Shown piece by piece: positions 6,524 to 11,209 of a stretch of 11,209 nucleotides of DNA (positions are counted from its first letter, which is position 1; each line of letters begins with the position of its first letter). The position numbers were made by a program, and so were the translations under genes. The DNA comes from an uncultured Flavobacteriales bacterium (lineage in GTDB: Bacteria > Bacteroidota > Bacteroidia > Flavobacteriales > UBA1820). The notes under the pieces are model-generated. The model was not told where the DNA came from. It ran no database searches and was given only the letters and a program-made list of their open reading frames with translations. The stretch spans positions 1 through 11,209 of the forward strand of contig CAUHQV010000051.1 of NCBI GenBank assembly GCA_959608625.1, given 5' to 3'.

Positions 6524-6820
6524 TTATGGTTTATATTGGTTGATGAACGCTTCGAGCGCTTCGAGATGATCTTGGAATGCTTTTTGCCCTTTGGGGGTGG
6601 CGGAAAACGAGGTGTTTGGCTTCCGTCCGAGGAACTGTTTGCGGGCCACGATATAACCGATGTTCTCCAAGGTGCGTAAGTGGGTGACCAGGTTGCCGTC
6701 GGTCACACCCAGCAAGGATTTGAGCGACACGAAATCCATCGAATCGTTCACGGCCAGCACCGACATGATGCCCAACCTTACTTTGCTTTCCAGCGCCTTA
6801 TCGATCTGATCCAGGTTCAC
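6524..6820 (-). CDS. Winged-helix transcriptional regulator
   Basis: This 98-residue single-domain regulator resembles the PF13601 (HTH_34) winged-helix family, close to MarR/ArsR folds. It opens N-L-D-Q-I-D-K-A-L-E-S-K-V-R-L-G-I-M-S. The HTH with the recognition helix in G-V-T-D-G-N-L-V-T-H-L-R-T-L-E is at about residues 38-52. The wing follows (I-V-A-R-K-Q-F-L-G-R-K-P-N-T-S-F-S-A-T-P-K-G) and then a C-terminal dimerisation helix. No ligand domain or metal cysteine is seen. The start is GTG at 6820, which overlaps the stop of the membrane-protein gene in GTGA and indicates translational coupling. A longer frame upstream is only the membrane gene read out of frame. It probably represses its own operon and creD through the shared inverted repeat. 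Confidence 0.88.
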   Translation of the reverse strand: MNLDQIDKALESKVRLGIMSVLAVNDSMDFVSLKSLLGVTDGNLVTHLRTLENIGYIVARKQFLGRKPNTSFSATPKGQKAFQDHLEALEAFINQYKP

Positions 6821-7449
6821 CGCTGTGGTTTTGTGGCTAGGAAGAATACTCCGTAAGCAATGTGCAGTACTCCGAAGCCGAGCGTCCAGAATACCAATCC
6901 GTAGCCTTCGAAAAAACTGTCGGCCAATCCGAGTACGATCTGCGCATAGCCCAGGTATTGTACCGAAGAGTAGGTGTACCGGGATGCGGATACCAGTGCC
7001 AGTCCGTAAAACAGGAGCATCACCGAGGAGGTAAGCCCATAATGCCCGTGGTAGAACAGCGAAAGGCAGAGCGTTCCGCCGACGATCATCGGCAGCGCAA
7101 AACTCCACAACAGGCGCCGTACAGCGGCATCGAGGACGAGTTTTTTTTCCGATTTGCGGGCCACGCGCCAAGACATGAAAAGGGCTGTCCCGATACACAG
7201 GGCCAACAACCCTCCGGCCAGCCATAATAGCTGGTGAAGACTTTGGGGCGTATGGGCCAGCAAGAGCGGGAGGCGCGCCCAGGAAAATTCTTGCCCGTTG
7301 TTCAGCAGGGCGTAGGCCGTTACGGCTGTTGCGCAGGCATACAGACCGATCACGACAGATGTGGAACCGCTGAGGGTAAGAAATTTGGAAGAGCGGTTCA
7401 TCAGGTCTTTAATTTCGCTCAGGGTTTGGCGGGCATCGCTTGTGTTCAT
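6817..7449 (-). CDS. Six-helix membrane protein of the CreD module
   Basis: This 210-residue membrane protein is of unknown function. After an acidic/basic N-terminus (residues 1-20), hydrophobic segments lie at about 23-50, 73-94, 112-133, 138-155, 163-180 and 185-204, so six helices are likely. A basic loop (R-V-A-R-K-S-E-K-K, 95-103) lies between helices 2 and 3 and a short basic tail ends the chain. No catalytic motif is recognised. Its stop overlaps the start of the winged-helix regulator by 4 nt. Small membrane proteins paired with such regulators next to creD recur in Bacteroidota, so it may be a sensor or partner of the regulator. That role is inferred from gene order only. The ATG at 7449 follows the predicted transcription start by about 14 nt. 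Confidence 0.8.
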   Translation of the reverse strand: MNTSDARQTLSEIKDLMNRSSKFLTLSGSTSVVIGLYACATAVTAYALLNNGQEFSWARLPLLLAHTPQSLHQLLWLAGGLLALCIGTALFMSWRVARKSEKKLVLDAAVRRLLWSFALPMIVGGTLCLSLFYHGHYGLTSSVMLLFYGLALVSASRYTYSSVQYLGYAQIVLGLADSFFEGYGLVFWTLGFGVLHIAYGVFFLATKPQR

Positions 7450-7452
7450 TTT

Positions 7453-7477
7453 AAAAGTACTTTGTGGCGCAAAGTTA
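7453..7477 (-). promoter_or_regulatory. Operator/promoter of the membrane-protein/regulator operon
   Basis: Plus-strand ACTTTG-TGGCG-CAAAGT (7459-7475) is a 6-bp-arm inverted repeat preceded by AAAAGT. On the minus strand it starts with TAACTTTG (7477-7470), a full match to the -7 consensus TAnnTTTG. A bound protein would therefore cover the -7 element and the start near 7463. No convincing -33 element is seen. The site matches the one before creD in both arms, spacing and AT-rich flank. Confidence 0.75.
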
Positions 7478-7600
7478 TAAATATTTTCCCAGGATTTCCT
7501 GTATGGCCGCTTTTTTTTGAATTTTTCTGAAAAAACCGTTCATTTAGGCTTTTCCGGAGCAAAGCGGGTGTTTTGATGCGATTTTTTGCCGGATTATCGT

Positions 7601-7630
7601 TCGATTAATCGATACAAAGGGTTAAATTTG
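7601..7630 (+). promoter_or_regulatory. glyS promoter with 12-bp palindrome
   Basis: TAAATTTG (7623-7630) fully matches the -7 consensus and predicts a start near 7637, about 34 nt before the ATG. The -33 region (TTCG, 7600-7603) is weak. Between the two lies TCGATTAATCGA (7601-7612), a perfect 12-bp palindrome that could be an operator. No T-box-like leader is visible. Confidence 0.55.
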
Positions 7631-7670
7631 CAACCTTGACACAGAGAATAGAACGAAAAAAATTGATGTG

Positions 7671-9218
7671 ATGGCAAACAGCGACGAACAATTCAAGAAA
7701 GTGGTTTCCCACGCTAAGGAATACGGCTTCGTATTCCCTTCGAGTGAAATATACGACGGACTGAGTGCAGTGTACGATTACGGCCCATACGGGAGCCAAC
7801 TGAAGAACAATATCAAGGAATATTGGTGGAAAGCAATGGTGCAGATGCACGAGAATATCGTGGGACTGGATGCCGCTATCTTCATGCACCCAACTACCTG
7901 GAAAGCTTCGGGGCACGTGGATGCGTTCAACGACCCACTGATAGACAATAAAGACTCCAAACGCCGCTACCGGGCGGACGTCCTGGTCGAGGATTATGTG
8001 GCTAAGATGGAGGATAAAGTCCAGAAAGAGATCGCGAAAGCCGCCAAACGTTTCGGGGAGGCGTTCGACGAGGGAAAATTCGTCGCCACCAACGAACATA
8101 TCGCGGAAAACCGCCGTCGTCAGCGCGAGATCATCCTGCGTATGTCGCACTCGTTGGACAAGAACGATTTGGCCGATGTAAAAGCGCTCATCGAGGAGCT
8201 CGAGATCGCCGACCCGGATACCGGTTCGCGCAACTGGACGGAAGTCCGCCAGTTCAACCTGATGTTCAGTACCAAACTGGGCTCGCTCAGCGAAGGGACG
8301 ACCGACCTGTATCTGCGCCCGGAGACGGCACAGGGTATTTTCGTCAATTTCCTCAACGTGCAGAAATCGTCCCGCCAGAAGATCCCGTTCGGGATCGCGC
8401 AGATGGGTAAGGCGTTCCGCAACGAGATCGTGGCCCGCCAGTTCATTTTCCGTATGCGGGAATTCGAACAGATGGAGATGCAATTTTTCGTGCGTCCCCA
8501 CACTGAGATGGAGTGGTTCAAAAAATGGAAAGAGCGTCGTATAAAATGGCATACCACCCTGGGTATGGGCGAGGAAAACTACCGTTTCCACGACCACGAC
8601 AAACTGGCCCATTATGCCAATGCGGCTACGGATATCGAATTTAAGTTCCCGTTCGGGTTCAAGGAATTGGAGGGCATCCATTCCCGCACCAATTTCGACC
8701 TGTCGAGCCACGAGAAATTCTCGGGCAAGAAAATGCAGTATTTCGATCCGGAAACAAACGAAAACTATACGCCTTACGTGATTGAAACGTCGATCGGGCT
8801 GGATCGTATGTTCCTGGCCGTATTCTCGCATTCGCTGGTGGAGGAAACCCTGGCGGACGGTTCCACGCGGACGGTATTGCGCCTTCCTTACGTATTGGCC
8901 CCGGTGAAAGTGGCCGTGCTTCCTCTGATCAAAAAAGACGGCTTGCCCGAGTGCGCCCGGGATATCGTCAATAAACTCAAGTACGATTTCAATGTGGCAT
9001 ACGACGAGAAAGACGCCATCGGCCGCCGTTACCGCCGCCAGGATGCGATCGGTACCCCGATCTGCGTGACGGTAGACCATGATACCCTGACGGACGGGAA
9101 GGTGACGATCCGCCACCGGGATACGATGGAACAGCAGCGTGTCACTATCGCAGAGCTTAAGGATATCATCTCCAGAGAAGTGGATATGCGCTACGCGCTG
9201 GAAAAACTGGAAGATTGA
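7671..9218 (+). CDS. glyS: Glycine--tRNA ligase, single-chain type
   Basis: This 515-residue class II aminoacyl-tRNA synthetase charges tRNA-Gly with glycine using ATP. It is the single-chain homodimeric type, as in eukaryotes and many bacteria, not the alpha/beta GlyQ/GlyS type. Visible landmarks are Y-D-Y-G-P-Y-G (35-41), R-P-E-T-A-Q-G (216-222), motif 2 G-I-A-Q-M-G-K-A-F-R-N-E (241-252), the motif 3 region S-I-G-L-D-R (374-379), and a C-terminal anticodon-binding domain (about 408-505; Y-D-E-K-D-A-I-G-R-R-Y). A helical insertion of about 70 residues (108-180) is normal for this type. The ATG at 7671 (M-A-N-S-D-E-Q-F) was chosen over the GTG one codon earlier. It is probably monocistronic, with its own promoter and a strong hairpin behind it. 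Confidence 0.97.
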   Translation: MANSDEQFKKVVSHAKEYGFVFPSSEIYDGLSAVYDYGPYGSQLKNNIKEYWWKAMVQMHENIVGLDAAIFMHPTTWKASGHVDAFNDPLIDNKDSKRRYRADVLVEDYVAKMEDKVQKEIAKAAKRFGEAFDEGKFVATNEHIAENRRRQREIILRMSHSLDKNDLADVKALIEELEIADPDTGSRNWTEVRQFNLMFSTKLGSLSEGTTDLYLRPETAQGIFVNFLNVQKSSRQKIPFGIAQMGKAFRNEIVARQFIFRMREFEQMEMQFFVRPHTEMEWFKKWKERRIKWHTTLGMGEENYRFHDHDKLAHYANAATDIEFKFPFGFKELEGIHSRTNFDLSSHEKFSGKKMQYFDPETNENYTPYVIETSIGLDRMFLAVFSHSLVEETLADGSTRTVLRLPYVLAPVKVAVLPLIKKDGLPECARDIVNKLKYDFNVAYDEKDAIGRRYRRQDAIGTPICVTVDHDTLTDGKVTIRHRDTMEQQRVTIAELKDIISREVDMRYALEKLED

Positions 9219-9235
9219 CTTTATATATAGGAATA

Positions 9236-9275
9236 GCGAAGCGGCGCGGCCTCAAACCGCGCCGCTTCGCGGTTT
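9236..9275 (+). terminator. Strong GC hairpin after glyS
   Basis: GCGAAGCGGCGCGG, a 7-nt loop and CCGCGCCGCTTCGC form a perfect 14-bp stem starting 17 nt after the stop. Only a short T-run (GGTTTATC) follows. It is a plausible terminator despite the poor T-tract, and may also shield the mRNA 3' end. Confidence 0.65.
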
Positions 9276-9306
9276 ATCGGAAGAGGGAGAAAAATCGGGA
9301 AAGGGG

Positions 9307-9336
9307 CTTGGCGTTCTGACCTTTTTCGTACCTTTG
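9307..9336 (+). promoter_or_regulatory. Promoter of the lptE-TPR-secG operon
   Basis: CTTG (9307-9310) and TACCTTTG (9329-9336) are separated by 18 bp. The -7 element is a full match to TAnnTTTG. The predicted start near 9343 gives a leader of about 26 nt before the ATG at 9369. Confidence 0.7.
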
Positions 9337-9368
9337 CTTCTCTACGGTTTTACAAAAGAAACTGCTGC

Positions 9369-9914
9369 ATGGCATTGAAAAACAAGATTGTAAAAAGTAT
9401 ATCGTGCTGGCTGGTACTCACAGCGGCACTGCTATTGCCTACGTCCTGTTGGGTGTATTCTTTTTCGGGAGTAAGTATTTCGAAAGACCTTAAGACCGTA
9501 CAGGTGGATTATTTTCCCAATGACGCCCTTTTGGTCAATCCGACGCTCAGCAGTTATTTCACCACGCAATTGCAGGATATTCTCCTGTCCCGCACGAACC
9601 TCCAGTTGGTCAAAGCCGACGGGGATCTGGTGTTCGAGGGAGAAATAACGACTTATGACCAGACGTCGGTCGCGCCGTCTTACGACCAGTCTACCGGGAA
9701 GACGGTGGCCGGTAAAATACGGCTTACCATCGGAGTAAAAGTCAGGTTTTACAATACGAAAGACGAAAGTCAAAATTTCGACCGGACATTCAGCTTTTAT
9801 TCCGATGCAAACGGGGAGGGAACCCTTAGCGGTTCGGAAGAGCAGCGCCTGGTCGATGAGATCGTTACCCAACTGCTCGAAGATATTGTCAGTGCCTCGG
9901 TGGCTCAGTGGTAA
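9369..9914 (+). CDS. lptE: LptE-family LPS assembly lipoprotein
   Basis: This 181-residue outer-membrane lipoprotein of the Bacteroidota LptE family is expected to plug and fold the LptD barrel that places LPS on the cell surface. The N-terminus has K-N-K, a hydrophobic run (13-23) and P-T-S-C, with Cys27 as the likely lipidated residue. The -3 position is Pro rather than the usual Leu, so the lipobox is not canonical. The mature part shows the family pattern Y-S-F-S-G-V-S-I, T-V-Q-V-D-Y-F-P-N, V-N-P-T-L-S, G-D-L-V-F-E-G-E-I-T, R-L-T-I-G-V-K-V and the ending A-S-V-A-Q-W. The next gene starts 12 bp after its stop, so it is the first gene of a three-gene operon with secG. Confidence 0.88.
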   Translation: MALKNKIVKSISCWLVLTAALLLPTSCWVYSFSGVSISKDLKTVQVDYFPNDALLVNPTLSSYFTTQLQDILLSRTNLQLVKADGDLVFEGEITTYDQTSVAPSYDQSTGKTVAGKIRLTIGVKVRFYNTKDESQNFDRTFSFYSDANGEGTLSGSEEQRLVDEIVTQLLEDIVSASVAQW

Positions 9915-9926
9915 TCGTTACACGGA

Positions 9927-10547
9927 ATGCTGGATAAAAAACTCATCATAGAATATATCGCTCATCCGGACTTGCTCGGTACCGAGGATGTCCGGATTTT
10001 GGAAGGGTCTTTGGCTCGCTATCCGTTCTGCCATGTATCCCGTGTTCTTTACCTGAAAGCACTTTACAACACGGATAGTTTTTCCTATCCGGCCCAGTTG
10101 GCCAAAGGAGCGGCGTTCATTGCCGACCGGAAAGCCCTTTTTGAGCTGATCAACCCGGCGGAGCCCGCTGGTTCGGGTGCCAGGACTGCTGTTGTGGATG
10201 GGAACCCTATCGTACCGGAACCCTCTGAAGAGTTATCCCAATGGATGGATCGCGAGAATCGGAGCGGGAAGGATACGGAAGAGCTTATCGACCGGTTCAT
10301 CCGGACCAATCCCCGGATAAAACCTTCGTCCGATCCCGAAGCGCCCGGCAGGGATTTTTCACAGCCGGCTCCGGAGGTGCTTTCCGAACAGGTAATGACC
10401 GAGACGCTGGCCCGGATTTATGTCCGCCAGAAAAAATATGACCGCGCGGTAGAAGCTTATCGTATTTTAATGTTGAAAAATCCGAAAAAAAGTAGTTTCT
10501 TTGCAGACCGAATCAAAGAGCTGGAACAGCTAAGGGATAAAAATTAA
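9927..10547 (+). CDS. TPR-like protein between lptE and secG
   Basis: This 206-residue cytoplasmic protein has no signal peptide or membrane segment. The N-terminal half (1-78) is helical, with Y-P-F-C-H-V-S-R-V-L-Y-L-K-A-L and A-F-I-A-D-R-K-A-L-F-E-L-I. A variable linker rich in Pro, Ser, Gly and acidic residues follows (79-150). The C-terminus (153-200) contains one TPR-like helix pair, T-L-A-R-I-Y-V-R-Q-K-K-Y-D-R-A-V-E-A-Y-R-I. Proteins of this design sit between lptE and secG in many Bacteroidota, but their function is not known to me. A role in assembling envelope machinery is only suggested by position. The start is 12 bp after lptE and the stop is 12 bp before secG. Confidence 0.83.
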   Translation: MLDKKLIIEYIAHPDLLGTEDVRILEGSLARYPFCHVSRVLYLKALYNTDSFSYPAQLAKGAAFIADRKALFELINPAEPAGSGARTAVVDGNPIVPEPSEELSQWMDRENRSGKDTEELIDRFIRTNPRIKPSSDPEAPGRDFSQPAPEVLSEQVMTETLARIYVRQKKYDRAVEAYRILMLKNPKKSSFFADRIKELEQLRDKN

Positions 10548-10559
10548 AAATCAAAAGAT

Positions 10560-10907
10560 ATGTCATTCTCATTCTTTGCAGTACTGATCGTTATAATATG
10601 CTTGTTTTTGGTCGTGATCATCATGGTGCAGAACCCCAAAGGAGGCGGTTTGTCGTCTACTTTCGGCGGTAGCCAGCAGATGATAGGCAGCGTACAGAAA
10701 ACTAATCAGTTCCTGGATCGTGCTACCTGGACGATGGCTACTGCCGTAGTCGTATTATCGATACTTTCTTCGCTTACGCTCCCCCATGCGGCACAGGGTA
10801 CTTATGACGATGTATTGGATAATACGGCCCCCCGTACGGAACTCCCGGCGGCTCCGATCCCGACACAGGCCCCGGTTCCTACGCCGGAACAGACGCCTGC
10901 CGAGTAA
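10560..10907 (+). CDS. secG: Preprotein translocase subunit SecG
   Basis: This 115-residue inner-membrane SecG stimulates SecA-driven export through SecYEG. The first membrane helix is at 3-23. It is followed by the family signature Q-N-P-K-G-G-G-L-S-S-T-F-G-G (24-37), a cytoplasmic loop and the second helix at about 56-73. A Pro/Ala/Thr-rich tail ends the chain (about 89-115; P-I-P-T-Q-A-P-V-P-T-P-E). That tail is longer than in E. coli SecG and seems unstructured. The ATG at 10560 follows TTAAAAATCAAAAGAT. It is the last gene of the lptE operon and is followed by a terminator. groES/groEL, which follow secG in some relatives, are not in this window. Confidence 0.95.
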   Translation: MSFSFFAVLIVIICLFLVVIIMVQNPKGGGLSSTFGGSQQMIGSVQKTNQFLDRATWTMATAVVVLSILSSLTLPHAAQGTYDDVLDNTAPRTELPAAPIPTQAPVPTPEQTPAE

Positions 10908-10926
10908 TTTCGGACAGAATAATTTA

Positions 10927-10963
10927 ATAAAAGCCAGCAGGATGTTATCCGGCTGGCTTTTAT
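10927..10963 (+). terminator. Intrinsic terminator of the secG operon
   Basis: ATAAAAGCCAGC and GCTGGCTTTTAT form a perfect 12-bp outer stem, with an A/G mismatch and an inner GGAT-GTT-ATCC. The T-tract on the plus strand is the TTTTAT end of the 3' arm. It begins 19 nt after the secG stop. Confidence 0.88.
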
Positions 10964-11000
10964 CATTAAAAAGAATGGAAAAGGGCGGGATTTTTTCGGA

Positions 11001-11032
11001 AGACTGTAACCTTTTATAGACATTTGCAGTCT
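11001..11032 (+). promoter_or_regulatory. Probable promoter of the right-edge membrane gene
   Basis: GACATTTG (11019-11026) differs from TAnnTTTG in one defined position. A TTTCG about 20 bp upstream is a weak -33 candidate. The -7 element is enclosed by an inverted repeat, AGACTG (11001-11006) and CAGTCT (11027-11032), that might bind a regulator. The leader to the ATG at 11084 would be about 50 nt and is very A-rich. Confidence 0.4.
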
Positions 11033-11083
11033 AATGTAGAGAAAGGAAAAAACAAAATAATAAACATAAAAACATAAAAGATC

Positions 11084-11209
11084 ATGGCAGAAGCAACAGC
11101 AGGAATCCTTATCGGACTGGCGGTGGTGATCGGATTATTCATAGTGATACCGCTGATCGTATTCCTCATCGTACGGAAGATCCTTTCCGACCGGCACCGC
11201 GAACGGATG
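11084..11209 (+). CDS. Small membrane protein, N-terminal fragment
   Basis: Forty-two codons are present before the window ends. The translation starts M-A-E-A-T-A-G. A single strongly hydrophobic helix follows (about residues 7-30, ending V-F-L-I-V), then a basic cytoplasmic-type segment R-K-I-L-S-D-R-H-R-E-R. This predicts a membrane anchor with the N-terminus outside and a soluble part beyond the edge. The layout recalls small Bacteroidota DUF6249-type membrane proteins, but the fragment is too short to assign. It is separated from secG by a terminator. Confidence 0.65.
   Translation, partial: MAEATAGILIGLAVVIGLFIVIPLIVFLIVRKILSDRHRERM

Noticed and set aside
6512..6526. T-run right after the winged-helix stop as a terminator
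   Set aside because: On the minus strand a run of eight T follows the stop codon but no stem precedes it, so read-through into creD remains possible.
6821..7225. N-terminal extension of the winged-helix frame to 233 residues
   Set aside because: The extension is Arg/Pro/Cys-rich and lies wholly inside the membrane-protein gene in another frame. The GTG at 6820 gives a full single-domain regulator and a normal GTGA overlap.
7605..9116. 503-codon open frame on the minus strand covering glyS
   Set aside because: The sense strand encodes a complete, well-conserved glycyl-tRNA synthetase. The antisense product is His/Phe-rich, resembles no known family and is explained by codon bias of glyS.

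Overview
The window looks like chromosomal core sequence from a member of the Bacteroidota, most likely order Bacteroidales, possibly an Alistipes or Rikenellaceae relative. Three observations support this. Start codons are preceded by A-rich stretches rather than Shine-Dalgarno sequences. Several genes have the Bacteroidota promoter -7 element TAnnTTTG. The gene set is typical of the phylum: a 29-residue AURKAIP1/COX24-like ribosomal peptide, a Bacteroidota-type LptE, and the order lptE, TPR-like gene, secG. The genus is an inference. I see no phage, transposon, CRISPR array, tRNA or rRNA.

Layout. The left edge (minus strand) holds the start of a secreted protein gene, then about 650 bp with no convincing gene. 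Next is a class II HMG-CoA reductase (minus), divergent from an HU-family DNA-binding gene (plus). HU is followed by the 29-residue basic peptide, an intrinsic terminator, and a ribonuclease E/G gene (rng). The rng terminator U-tract runs into the promoter of a small outer-membrane beta-barrel gene. That gene converges on creD, and a perfect 20-bp-stem hairpin sits between them as a two-way terminator.

Middle. Three minus-strand genes form one module: a six-helix membrane protein, a winged-helix regulator translationally coupled to it by a GTGA overlap, and the large inner-membrane protein CreD. The same inverted repeat (ACTTTG, 5-nt spacer, CAAAGT, with a shared AT-rich flank) lies over the probable start point of both transcription units. 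This suggests autoregulation of the module by its own winged-helix protein.

Right half (plus strand). Glycyl-tRNA synthetase (single-chain type) is followed by a strong hairpin. Then comes an lptE, TPR-like, secG operon that links LPS export to the Sec translocon, then a terminator and the first 42 codons of a small membrane protein.

Most of the window is housekeeping sequence. The points most worth a second look are the paired operator in the CreD module, an RNase E/G lacking the Zn-link cysteines, an HMG-CoA reductase in a lineage where many members use the MEP pathway, and a few compact terminator or promoter arrangements.
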